From positions 1 through 52,885 of the forward strand of contig JAFTVE010000020.1 of NCBI GenBank assembly GCA_017465905.1: a stretch of 52,885 nt of DNA, read 5' to 3'. Source of the stretch: Bacteroidaceae bacterium (lineage in GTDB: Bacteria > Bacteroidota > Bacteroidia > Bacteroidales > Bacteroidaceae). The notes under the pieces are model-generated. The model was not told the origin of the DNA and did not search any database. It saw only the letters and a program-made list of their open reading frames with translations. Position 1 is the first letter of the stretch; each line of letters begins with the position of its first letter. Of the stretch, positions 25,565 through 35,029 are shown piece by piece. A program made the position numbers and the translations under genes.

Positions 25565-27418
25565 TTATTCTTCCTCTTCCTCTACTACAGGTTCAAATAT
25601 GATATTGGCGATACGGAGGTTTCGTTCGCATGACTTATCCATCATCATATTAAACGGATACATCACCTTGATATTCGGCTTAGCATCGGTGCCGGCATAG
25701 CAGACAGGGAATGTCACACGTCCCAATCTAATGGTATCAACCTTGTCTTTACCACCAGTAAACGGATCAACCTTTCTGAGAGCACTGTTGCCTGATACCA
25801 ATGTTTCTCCATCAAAACGTTTGGTAACCAAAGTCAATGCTCCATTCTCGTAATCAGCATAGTTTATGTCTACATACAAGCTATATGGCTTACGCTCTGA
25901 TTCGGGCATATCCGGATCTTCGATGCATGCCGGTACCAACACCATTGAAACATCATAGGTAGTAGATAATACATCATCAATATAAAAGTTAAACTCGCTA
26001 AGAGCTGTTGAGAAATCAGGCACATTGGTCTTCACATAACGCAAAGCCGTTTCATTCTCATCGTCCAATACGCACATGTTAGGATCAAGCAGTGTTCGAT
26101 CTATGCTTTCACTAGTAGACTTATAACCCGTTGCAGTAATTACACGAGCTACGTTGCGTGACTTGATTACGGGTGCATAAGTCTCTTCAGGATTAAATGG
26201 GTAGTCCTGAATTATACGTGCATGACCATTACTGAGTTCTACCACCTCTTCAGTCAGTTCATCCAACGCCTTAGGATTGCTTAGCCAATTACCCGTTGTA
26301 GAGATAATGGAGTCGCTCTCCTTGAATGATTTTCCCGTTTGGAACTTTGTGTTAAATTTACCCTTCTCAGAGAAAACAAAGTTGTTGGTGAGCAAGAGTT
26401 TTGCAATAGAGTCAGACCAATATGCTCCTGTTTCCGAGATTTCAGCTCCTACGGGTGCAGCAGTAAGAACAACCTCTGTTTTTCCCAATGAGGCATCCAT
26501 CAGATTTATCAACTTCTTCATCTTACTATTCCAAGAAGCACCTGGTGTAAGACCCACTTGGTTGCTATTCAAATCCTGATAAGGAATCTTATCCACGTAG
26601 TTGTAATATGATATAATCTTGTCGTACGCTCTGCTCCAAGCCTCATCTGTCGGAATCAACACCGTATAGAGGCTGTCTTCATTGTTAAGCTGAGCACGAA
26701 GTATTCTATCAGTAAGCATGTTGCTTACAATAATTACCGAGTCATCGTAGTGCTGTACACCATCAATAATGGCTCCTTTCACTGAGTTTATCTCGTCCAA
26801 CTCGCGGCTTTCATAATGCTTTACATAAGCCCCCATCATACTTGGCATATCTTCAGACTCTCTCAGATACTCGTATCCATTATAGCGGAAGGTTGCTGGT
26901 GCCGAAGTAATGTAGAGCAGACCATTGGTACTGGGGTAGTTGAACACAGCGGGATTAGCTGCATTGGGAAGGATATCCTTCCCGTCAAAAGCCAGCATAT
27001 CGGTATTCTTGTTCGAGAACTTCACCAACTTACCATTAAGCATATACACTACTGTATCATTGATGTCTGTTTCACGATGTGCATAATCGGCAATGGCATT
27101 CTTCAGGAACTGACGCTCTACCTTGATTGAATCCATTTGATTCAGTTCTTCCGCACTGAACGAGCCATTCTGAGGAGCCCACACCGTATAGGTATGCGAG
27201 GCATTAAGCACCTCATCATAGCCCAAGCGTTTGAGTACTGCAGCAAAGTCTGTCAGTTTCTCATTCTCCGAGATATTCTCCCACAGCGTCTTGTCTGCTG
27301 CAGGGTCTGTGGCCTCGGGTACCGTATTATAGTCCAGATAATCGGTACATGATGCAGCGACCAATGCGCTACAAGCCACAACCGCTATTCTTACTTTATT
27401 GATGTATTTCATAATCAT
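25565..27418 (-). CDS. Fasciclin (FAS1)-domain lipoprotein, third in operon
   Basis: The 617-residue protein may start at 27418 or at the in-frame ATG two codons on (27412). It has a lipobox at about residue 24 (VAASC). A FAS1-like domain begins near residue 50: LTDFAAVLKRLGYDEVLNAS, then HTYTVWAPQNGSF, the H1-type motif. A second FAS1-like segment has YTVLIPTDEAW near 255, extended by an insertion. The C-terminal third is beta-rich and ends in a run of glutamates (VVEEEEE). FAS1 domains mediate adhesion and ligand binding. In this operon it sits 17 bases upstream of a SusC gene and probably forms part of the same surface complex. The ligand cannot be read from the sequence. Confidence 0.86.
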   Translation of the reverse strand: MIMKYINKVRIAVVACSALVAASCTDYLDYNTVPEATDPAADKTLWENISENEKLTDFAAVLKRLGYDEVLNASHTYTVWAPQNGSFSAEELNQMDSIKVERQFLKNAIADYAHRETDINDTVVYMLNGKLVKFSNKNTDMLAFDGKDILPNAANPAVFNYPSTNGLLYITSAPATFRYNGYEYLRESEDMPSMMGAYVKHYESRELDEINSVKGAIIDGVQHYDDSVIIVSNMLTDRILRAQLNNEDSLYTVLIPTDEAWSRAYDKIISYYNYVDKIPYQDLNSNQVGLTPGASWNSKMKKLINLMDASLGKTEVVLTAAPVGAEISETGAYWSDSIAKLLLTNNFVFSEKGKFNTKFQTGKSFKESDSIISTTGNWLSNPKALDELTEEVVELSNGHARIIQDYPFNPEETYAPVIKSRNVARVITATGYKSTSESIDRTLLDPNMCVLDDENETALRYVKTNVPDFSTALSEFNFYIDDVLSTTYDVSMVLVPACIEDPDMPESERKPYSLYVDINYADYENGALTLVTKRFDGETLVSGNSALRKVDPFTGGKDKVDTIRLGRVTFPVCYAGTDAKPNIKVMYPFNMMMDKSCERNLRIANIIFEPVVEEEEE

Positions 27419-27447
27419 AGTCTCCTTTTCTTTACTATTCTATAGTA

Positions 27448-29628
27448 TCAATACCAGTCCTCAGTTAAGTCTTGACTATTCACGACACTTACCGGCACCA
27501 ATTCGATAAAGTCAATAGAGAAACCCAATTGGTCATATCCCCTCAGCAAGTTCTTGAGACGGATCCAGTAGGTTTCACCCTGCTCTAGATGTTCTACACT
27601 GACAATCTTACGCATCATACTGGTACCATAACCCTCCTCGTAGCGGCAGCAAGCCGAAATACCCGCATCCATCAAGTCCTGTGCTGTCGTGATACGTCCC
27701 AATACTGTATTGAGAGTACCACGTGCAAAACTTGCCGGAGCACGCATATAACCATGATTACGCATCACAAGGTCAGATGCTACACCATAATCGGTAAACT
27801 CCTCAGAAAGCAGATAACCTGTAGACAGACGGTCTCCTTCTATACTTGAGTTAGGATAACGAGCATCGATAGGAATACCCAACGGGCGCATTGAACTGGG
27901 CTCATTAGAGGTACCGATGTAATACTGCTGCAATCCACCATTAGCCATAGGAGGATAGATGATACGTATTTCGTAATCACCTGTCGGAACTGGAGGCAGA
28001 CGGAATGCAAAGTCATTCTCATCCCATCCTGCCAGCTGGTTGGCCTGCCATGCACGCCACACGCCCAAGTTATACCATGCCAACTTGGTCTTTGTATTAT
28101 AACTAATCAAATTATCAAAGTAATCCAACGGAAGACGTATCATACCTCCAGAAGTTCCATAGATATTCATAGCTGCAGCTTCTGTCACCGTAGCAAAACG
28201 GATGTCATTATTGATCAACTCTGGCAACATGGTACCTACATCAATACGCAAACGCTCATTCAACACACCCGTAGGCACCTCTGCATCATATACCAAGGGT
28301 CGGTCTATACGATGTATGTATCCATTATAGGTCTGAATATTCGACTTGGGCGGACGCTGTACCATACATCCATCGCGCAATATCTGATGAGTAGCATCAC
28401 TGCCAAAGGTTCCAATTTGGTCTGTCAAGGTGTTGTTTTGACGCCAGCGATTAATCCAGATTGTTGTTGACGAACCTGTATTCTGATACAGAGGCTGCCA
28501 TATCTTCATCAAGGTATGGGGCAACAAAGTCTCATAGTAGTCGTAAGGTTCACCACCAAAAGCAAAGTTCCAATTTCCGGCATCATCAGGTACATCCTTT
28601 GTATAAACGAGCTTGCGGTACTCCATTCCTGCATTCAGGATATGGTAGCGCATAAACATATTCACTACATTGTAGGTATATTCGTAGTCATCGCCCGTAG
28701 AGATAGGATTACTTTCCTTGTCGGGATAGTCATACCAATCGGCCGCATTGCCATACCATTCCACACACTTGGCTTTCAGGCTTTCGAAATCATGGATACC
28801 ATATTTGGCAAATGTAGCATTGTCTTCAGCAAATATAGTAAACTTAATCTTACATTCCTCAGGTACATGGAAGGGACCCTGATCTCCATAGCCAGGTCGA
28901 GCAGCCTTGTTATCCAAATGATAAGTTCTGGGTGAACCATCAGCATTGAGTTTCTTGTCCACTGACAAGATACTATCCAGACCGCATTTTACCAATGCCT
29001 CATAGAAAATCGTGAACTCAGGATTCCTCTCCAACACCTCTGGCAAGCGCTGTGTGGTGCGTGGTATCACCTTGTTGATGACATGCACATAGCCATTGGT
29101 CATCTCATGGTCATACGAGGTGACCTCTGCCTCATTATTGAGACGTACCACACCGTCATCATCCAACTTGGAAATGAAGGGAGTATTGAGCATTGTACTT
29201 ATTTCCTTACCACTGGCATTGCTCAGCTGCTCCACATACGAGTTCATCATAGCCGACAGGTGATAGCGTGCAATCTCCTTACACTGTTCTTCCGACAAGC
29301 CGTCAACACTATTCTCCGTCAATCCGTTGTGTGGAATACGGGCCAATGTATCATTATACAAGCTATCGATATACGTATCTACGCCCTCGCTAAGAGGTGC
29401 ATAGCAGGTATACTGACCGTAAGTATCCATCATGCGGTCATAACCCGATCGCTTCATGATAACATTGAACTGATGGAAGAGCGAGTCGTTCTCCTCCAAG
29501 AAATCCTGAATAGTCTGTCCTGTGAAGGTGTATAGGCTCGAATCATCGGGCTCCCAGCTACACGAGGTCAGTGTTACCGACGCACCAAGCAGTACGCCTA
29601 CAGCAACTTTTATAATATTCTTATTCAT
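27448..29628 (-). CDS. Fasciclin (FAS1)-domain lipoprotein, second in operon
   Basis: The protein has 726 residues from the ATG at 29626-29628, which opens MNKNIIKVAVGVLLGASVTL and the lipobox TLTSC. Acidic residues after the Cys (SWEPDDS) resemble a lipoprotein surface-export signal. The first FAS1 domain has FNVIMKRSGYDRMMDTYGQY, the H1-type motif YTCYAPLSEG and the H2-type ending NGYVHVINKVIP near 180. A second, more divergent FAS1-like segment has IKFTIFAEDNATF near 270. The C-terminal part (about 520-726) is a beta-rich region of unknown family, with GDYEIRIIYPP and IGFSIDFIELVP-type strands. It lies 37 bases downstream of the first SusD stop. Confidence 0.86.
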   Translation of the reverse strand: MNKNIIKVAVGVLLGASVTLTSCSWEPDDSSLYTFTGQTIQDFLEENDSLFHQFNVIMKRSGYDRMMDTYGQYTCYAPLSEGVDTYIDSLYNDTLARIPHNGLTENSVDGLSEEQCKEIARYHLSAMMNSYVEQLSNASGKEISTMLNTPFISKLDDDGVVRLNNEAEVTSYDHEMTNGYVHVINKVIPRTTQRLPEVLERNPEFTIFYEALVKCGLDSILSVDKKLNADGSPRTYHLDNKAARPGYGDQGPFHVPEECKIKFTIFAEDNATFAKYGIHDFESLKAKCVEWYGNAADWYDYPDKESNPISTGDDYEYTYNVVNMFMRYHILNAGMEYRKLVYTKDVPDDAGNWNFAFGGEPYDYYETLLPHTLMKIWQPLYQNTGSSTTIWINRWRQNNTLTDQIGTFGSDATHQILRDGCMVQRPPKSNIQTYNGYIHRIDRPLVYDAEVPTGVLNERLRIDVGTMLPELINNDIRFATVTEAAAMNIYGTSGGMIRLPLDYFDNLISYNTKTKLAWYNLGVWRAWQANQLAGWDENDFAFRLPPVPTGDYEIRIIYPPMANGGLQQYYIGTSNEPSSMRPLGIPIDARYPNSSIEGDRLSTGYLLSEEFTDYGVASDLVMRNHGYMRAPASFARGTLNTVLGRITTAQDLMDAGISACCRYEEGYGTSMMRKIVSVEHLEQGETYWIRLKNLLRGYDQLGFSIDFIELVPVSVVNSQDLTEDWY

Positions 29629-29665
29629 AATCGATTCTATTAACATATAGGTTACTGACGCATGT

Positions 29666-31573
29666 TTAGTTCTTCTCTATTGTACCTCCATCGGAATATA
29701 CGGGATTCTGCTCCAAAGCGTTATTCACCTCCATCTCGCTTTCAATGATAGGCATATATAGATAGGGCTCTGTCGGCATCTTTGCAGTTATACCCTTACC
29801 ACCTCCTGATGTATACTTGCGGGCTATGAGGCTGAGCATTTCATCATAGTTCTTCACATAATCTCCCTGATAGGCCAAGATAAGGTCATAATTCACTCCT
29901 TCCACATGACGATAGTTGTAACGGAGCATATCAAACCAACGCTTGCCTTCGAAACAAAGCTCACGTGCCCGCTCGTCCATCACCAGTAGTTCCAAATCAC
30001 TCGCCGTGGCTGCAAATGAATTGAATGCGCTCACCTGACGGTTTACATATCCAGCAACATCTATGCTGTCAAACGGAACAGACGATACAGCGTATTTCGT
30101 CGAATCAATGGGTGATTTTGTACTCTCATCCGTGGAATGTATGGCACGAGTGTTCACTATCTGTACTTGGCGAACTGCCTCCACGTTGTATCGTGAAATG
30201 GTCTGATTGATTTGGAACAATTGGTCGGCCAATGCAAGCGAATCTTCCACTGTAGACACTGTAGCCAACTGCTCCACAAGGCCTGCTTGAGCTTTAGCCT
30301 GTATGAGCGCTTTCTGCACCAGGGCCTCAGCCTTCATCAACATCACATCAGTAGCGCGGTATACCACCCAGTTCTGGTTATAGGGGTTGAAAGCACGATT
30401 ACCACGAATCGCTGATGCCGGGTTCTGCCCCATAAATGTCAAGCCGTTCATCCCTACATGCTTACGGATGAAGAAACCTTCTTCGGCAGCTCCATTAAAG
30501 TCGTATACACTTTCAAATCCACGGACATCATAGATGTAGTGACTTGTATTGTCGAACACGTAGTTGGCCCTACCTGTTCCTACCTTAGCATACGGTTTGC
30601 TTGCATAGAACTGCGGTTGGGCATTGGCATTATTATTAATACGGTTATATACGACACACAGTCCTTCGTTGTTGGTAAACTGCAGTTCGAAGAGTGACTC
30701 CTGTCCATTACCATTCTCGCTGAACAACTGATCATAATAGCTGCTTGCAGTACTCAATCCCCAGCCATCGTCATCCAACGTCTGTGCTCCAAAGCTGTTG
30801 GGATTGCCCGGTGCGTTCTCACGATTTCTGCGGATGACGTTGCTATACTCTATCACTTTGTCGTAGCAATACTCATCGCCATAGATAGATGCCTTCCAAA
30901 GGTATACATCGGCAAGCAATGCATAGATACCGTCACGAGTGAAATATCCACAACGAGTCCAATCAGCTACAGGAATCGCCTGTGTAGAGAGTGCATTGTT
31001 CTTCACCTCTTCCAAATCGGCGATAATCTGATCGATAACCACGCTCGGCGCTACCTGAGGAACATTCATCTCCTGTGAGCTGTTCTTGTATGGCTCCAAT
31101 ATGAGGGGCACATCGCGGAACACACGCACAAGATAGAAGTAGCAGAGCGAACGCAAGGCCTTCATCTGCGCCACATTGTTGAGATGGTCACCCTCCATGT
31201 AGTTGGGGTCGATATCCATCACCTCCTCAGACTTGGCAATGACCAGATTACATGCATTGATTACTGCATAAAGGTCGCCCCAGTTAGCATAACTGTTCGT
31301 TGTCTGTATGTTAGCAGAGTAAATCTGGTTGAGGTCTCTGTTGTTCAACGATGAGTTGAGGTTCAGTTCATCAGAACGTGATGTCCATACCACCAACCGT
31401 TGCTGCAGACCACTGGTTGCCATCTTGGAATAGGCACCATTGACCATCAGGGTCACATCATTTTTTGTTTGCCAAAAATCCTCTTCCACCGTCTTGTCAT
31501 CGGGTAGAATAACGGTATCTATACACGATACCAACAGCAAACCGGATGCTATGATTGATATTAGCTTCTTCAT
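29666..31573 (-). CDS. SusD/RagB-family lipoprotein (proximal pair)
   Basis: This 635-residue lipoprotein has the lipobox LVSC (Cys17). The SusD N-terminal helices are clear: TVEEDFWQTKNDVTLMVNGA, then WGDLYAVINACNLVIAKSEE and the TPR-like ALRSLCYFYLVRVFRDVPLI. The C-terminal region carries ELLVMDERARELCFEGKRWF, the family hallmark preceding the final loop. The gene follows its SusC partner by 14 bases. It is the surface lid and ligand-binding subunit of the first importer. Its similarity to the distal SusD is limited to the family level, so the two pairs probably recognise different ligands or parts of one ligand. Confidence 0.96.
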   Translation of the reverse strand: MKKLISIIASGLLLVSCIDTVILPDDKTVEEDFWQTKNDVTLMVNGAYSKMATSGLQQRLVVWTSRSDELNLNSSLNNRDLNQIYSANIQTTNSYANWGDLYAVINACNLVIAKSEEVMDIDPNYMEGDHLNNVAQMKALRSLCYFYLVRVFRDVPLILEPYKNSSQEMNVPQVAPSVVIDQIIADLEEVKNNALSTQAIPVADWTRCGYFTRDGIYALLADVYLWKASIYGDEYCYDKVIEYSNVIRRNRENAPGNPNSFGAQTLDDDGWGLSTASSYYDQLFSENGNGQESLFELQFTNNEGLCVVYNRINNNANAQPQFYASKPYAKVGTGRANYVFDNTSHYIYDVRGFESVYDFNGAAEEGFFIRKHVGMNGLTFMGQNPASAIRGNRAFNPYNQNWVVYRATDVMLMKAEALVQKALIQAKAQAGLVEQLATVSTVEDSLALADQLFQINQTISRYNVEAVRQVQIVNTRAIHSTDESTKSPIDSTKYAVSSVPFDSIDVAGYVNRQVSAFNSFAATASDLELLVMDERARELCFEGKRWFDMLRYNYRHVEGVNYDLILAYQGDYVKNYDEMLSLIARKYTSGGGKGITAKMPTEPYLYMPIIESEMEVNNALEQNPVYSDGGTIEKN

Positions 31574-31587
31574 ATTCTTAGTATGTA

Positions 31588-34500
31588 TTAGAATCCAATG
31601 TTGATATTAGCTGTGAACGACTTGGCGCGCGGTGTCTGCGACTTATCTATAGCCTGTCCCCATCCACCAATAGAGATTTCGGGGTCAACACCCGAGTAGC
31701 GAGTCCAGCAGAAAAGATTGTTAGCCGTCACATAGAATTGCAAGCGATTGAGACCGTATTTCTTCAACTCCTTGGGATCGAAGTTATAGCCAACCTGCAA
31801 GTTCTGGAAACGTAAGAACGAACCATCCTCCACATAGCGGCTTGAACCCTGGTAGTTGTAAGCCGAATTATCGTTATACACATAGATAGCACGTGGCATC
31901 AAGGTCTCATCACCATCCTTACGCCAACGCCAGTTGACAGAAGAGGCCTGATTATAGGCTGTAGACATTGACTCCAATGTCATACGGGCCTGGTTGATTA
32001 CCTTATTTCCGTAACGATACATGAAACGTGCCTTCAGATTCCAACGTCCATAATCGAACGAGATGTTGAAACCACCACTCAACTTAGGCAAACAGTTGCC
32101 GAGATACACGACATCAAGGGCATTGATTTGTCCGTCGTGGTTGACATCCTCATAGATTGCATCACCACCCTGGAACGAGTAGGAGGGATTGCCATCCACA
32201 TAATTGTATACCATGCGCTGGGGGAGACCGTTGGCCTGCATGATAACCTTACCATCGGCACCCACTACAACAGGGAATGTCTTACCCTCGGCAAGCATAT
32301 TGTTGAGGTTAGCCTCAAATTCGTCAGCTGTCCAATTCTTCTCAGTACGCAGATTGGTCAGATAGTCATAGGTATACTGGTATACACCTTTGTAACGGAA
32401 TCCATAGACAGATCCCAGAGGATTACCCACCTGAATACGATTCTGATAGGTACCACGGTCATTGAATTTCCAATCAGAGTTGATAGAGTTGAGCACACGC
32501 TCATCCATATCGACAATCACATTGTAGTTCTGTGCTATATTGAATCCAGCACTTACCGAGAATTTACCCACCTTAAGGAATTTTCTGGCATTGACATTCA
32601 TTTCCCAACCGTCGTTGGTCATGTTGCCCGCATTCTGATAGGCCAGCTCAGCATAACCTGTGGTACTGGGGATTCTTACTTTGGTCATCAAGAGGTCTCT
32701 CGTGTCCTTATGATAGAAGTCGAAATCCACATCTACGATATCCTTGAGGAAGGTCAAGTTGAAACCAAGGTTATAAGACGTTGTCTTCTCCCAACGCAAA
32801 TCATCGAGTTTGAGTCCGTCCATGGCTGCTCCTGCCATACCATTATAACTACCAGCGTTCAGGTTATACGCATTATAGAAAAGGTAGTCAGCATCGGGAG
32901 CCTTACCTACTATACCCCATGAGGCACGTAAGCCGAGCATCGAGATATGCTCACGCAAAGGATCGAAGAACTTCTCATCCGAGATGTTGTAACGCATTGA
33001 AGCGCCAGGGAAGTAGGCCCACTTCTGTTTGGGACCAAACTTGGAGTCACCATCGGCACGGAGCGAGAATCCTAAGTTGTAGATTCCTTTATAAGAGGCG
33101 TGTGCATTGTAAAGGAGGTATTGTGAGTTGGCACGGCTGTTGCCGCTACTGAGTCCATTAGTTTTATCATTAAAGGGCAGTGCACCTGGAGCTGTGGACG
33201 AAGTGATACCATCGGGCAGTGAGTATTGGCGCACAAACTGGTTGGTACTGCGCTGTGTGCTCATCTCGTAGCGTCCCAACATGGTCATCGACCAGTCCTC
33301 ATTCTTGAAATAGGGGGTAAACACAAATTCTCCTCGAGCTCCTACGCGAGTACGGTTGCTCTCAGACTTTTCACTGGTATTGTAGGAGAAATTATTGCCC
33401 CATGTACCCGATGACAGACCAGCTGCAGCATATGCTGGAGTAGATGCCGCGTAGATGTCAAAGTCGATACGTCCGTTGAAAGTCAAGCGATGTTCGCCAT
33501 AGTCCACACCCAACAACTCATACTTGATGTTGAAGTCAGGAGTGATGCGATAGGTGGTCTCATTCTTCCAAGCCATGGCTGCGTATGCTAGCGGATTACC
33601 CAACGAGCGGATAGCGCGCATCTCATACGAAGAATAGTTGCCCGTATAGGGTGTGTTCCCATTGAGAGTACCCTGTGGAGCCATGATATGGAAATGTTCA
33701 GTATCATTTCCTGCAGCATCCTGACGATAGACACTCATGTTGGGTGCTATCTGCTGGGCGATACCAAGCAGTCCGGCATAGTTCTTGAGATTATCGGTAT
33801 AAGTCAATGCGAAGTTTGTCTGGAAACGGATACGGTCTGACACGTCATAGTCAAGCACCAAGCGAGTAGTCAATCGGTCGAGGTCCTGCTGGATGATTGA
33901 ACCACTCTGCTTGTCGTAACCTCCAGAGATACGGAACTGTGCCTTCTCACCACCACCACTGATGTTGAGGTTGTATGAGTGCATGCCACCAAACTGAGTC
34001 ACGAGGTCTACCCAATCGGTATTATTATTCCAGTTCTGATACTCAGCCCACGACTTGTCGTAGTTGATCTCGCGAATGTTGGCCGTAGCTGTATTCGACT
34101 GGTTGGGATTATAATACTCCTCCTTGAGCAGCATGGTGTAGTCATCACCAGTGAGGAGGTCGTATCCCTTGGGCTGCCACGTTCCTGTATACTTATAGGA
34201 GAAGTTTACACGAGGCTTTCCACGGCTACCACGCTTGGTGGTAATCAAAATCACACCGTTAGCACCCTTCGAACCCCAAACTGCTGTTGCAGCGGCATCC
34301 TTGAGGACGTTAATATCGGCAATATCCTCTACATTCACCGAAAGCAACGAAGCATATTCTTCATCCGTGGCGTTGGTAAAGTCGAAGGTCTCATCGGGAT
34401 TATCAAAGATCTTGTCGTCAACAACGATGAGCGGCTCGGCATTACCATTGATAGAGGTCACACCACGCAGACGCATCGTAGTACCTGCACCAAGGTTACC

Positions 34501-34992
34501 AGAGTTCATCACGATGTCGAGACCGGCAATCTCACCCTGTAGCGCCTCATCGGCTGAGGTAAATGCCATACCTTCCACCTCAGCAAGGTCAAATTTCTGG
34601 CTTGCCACAGTCATTTCCCTCTCTGGGATTGACAGACCACCTGAGCTGGTGCGGTTACCCTCTACTACCACCTCATTCAGTGAAGTCGACTCGGCCTCCA
34701 TCACGATAGTGAAGAATACCTTATCACCAATGGCGAGAGTCATGGTCTTGTTACCTACGTATGAAATCACCAATTTGTTCTTGGGGTTCTTGATCTCCAA
34801 CGAGAAGTTACCCATCATATCAGTCTGGACCGCACTGACGATACGATTGTCATTGTCACGCTCTGTGACGTTGGCAAACATTACAGGTCCCATCGGGTCT
34901 TCTACCGTACCTGATATGACCTTGCTCTGTGCCATAACGCCCTGTGTCAGCAGACAGAACAGACATATCATTAGGACTTTTGCTCTTGACAT
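31588..34992 (-). CDS. SusC/RagA-family TonB-dependent transporter (proximal pair)
   Basis: The protein has 1134 residues from the ATG at 34990-34992 (MSRAKVLMICLFCLLTQGVM); an ATG four codons upstream (35004) is also possible. The carboxypeptidase-regulatory-like domain lies near residues 25-105 (VISGTVEDPMGPVMFANV). The plug carries TTMRLRGVTSINGNAEPLIV and AVWGSKGANGVILITTKRG, both SusC signatures. The barrel ends in SFTANINIGF with the terminal aromatic residue expected of an outer-membrane protein. It lies 37 bases downstream of the first FAS1 gene and 14 bases upstream of SusD. No antisigma-interacting STN domain is present, so it is probably not a sensing transducer. Confidence 0.96.
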   Translation of the reverse strand: MSRAKVLMICLFCLLTQGVMAQSKVISGTVEDPMGPVMFANVTERDNDNRIVSAVQTDMMGNFSLEIKNPKNKLVISYVGNKTMTLAIGDKVFFTIVMEAESTSLNEVVVEGNRTSSGGLSIPEREMTVASQKFDLAEVEGMAFTSADEALQGEIAGLDIVMNSGNLGAGTTMRLRGVTSINGNAEPLIVVDDKIFDNPDETFDFTNATDEEYASLLSVNVEDIADINVLKDAAATAVWGSKGANGVILITTKRGSRGKPRVNFSYKYTGTWQPKGYDLLTGDDYTMLLKEEYYNPNQSNTATANIREINYDKSWAEYQNWNNNTDWVDLVTQFGGMHSYNLNISGGGEKAQFRISGGYDKQSGSIIQQDLDRLTTRLVLDYDVSDRIRFQTNFALTYTDNLKNYAGLLGIAQQIAPNMSVYRQDAAGNDTEHFHIMAPQGTLNGNTPYTGNYSSYEMRAIRSLGNPLAYAAMAWKNETTYRITPDFNIKYELLGVDYGEHRLTFNGRIDFDIYAASTPAYAAAGLSSGTWGNNFSYNTSEKSESNRTRVGARGEFVFTPYFKNEDWSMTMLGRYEMSTQRSTNQFVRQYSLPDGITSSTAPGALPFNDKTNGLSSGNSRANSQYLLYNAHASYKGIYNLGFSLRADGDSKFGPKQKWAYFPGASMRYNISDEKFFDPLREHISMLGLRASWGIVGKAPDADYLFYNAYNLNAGSYNGMAGAAMDGLKLDDLRWEKTTSYNLGFNLTFLKDIVDVDFDFYHKDTRDLLMTKVRIPSTTGYAELAYQNAGNMTNDGWEMNVNARKFLKVGKFSVSAGFNIAQNYNVIVDMDERVLNSINSDWKFNDRGTYQNRIQVGNPLGSVYGFRYKGVYQYTYDYLTNLRTEKNWTADEFEANLNNMLAEGKTFPVVVGADGKVIMQANGLPQRMVYNYVDGNPSYSFQGGDAIYEDVNHDGQINALDVVYLGNCLPKLSGGFNISFDYGRWNLKARFMYRYGNKVINQARMTLESMSTAYNQASSVNWRWRKDGDETLMPRAIYVYNDNSAYNYQGSSRYVEDGSFLRFQNLQVGYNFDPKELKKYGLNRLQFYVTANNLFCWTRYSGVDPEISIGGWGQAIDKSQTPRAKSFTANINIGF

Positions 34993-35029
34993 AGTATATA
35001 TCATTTAAATTGTTAGCTTATTCCTTTAA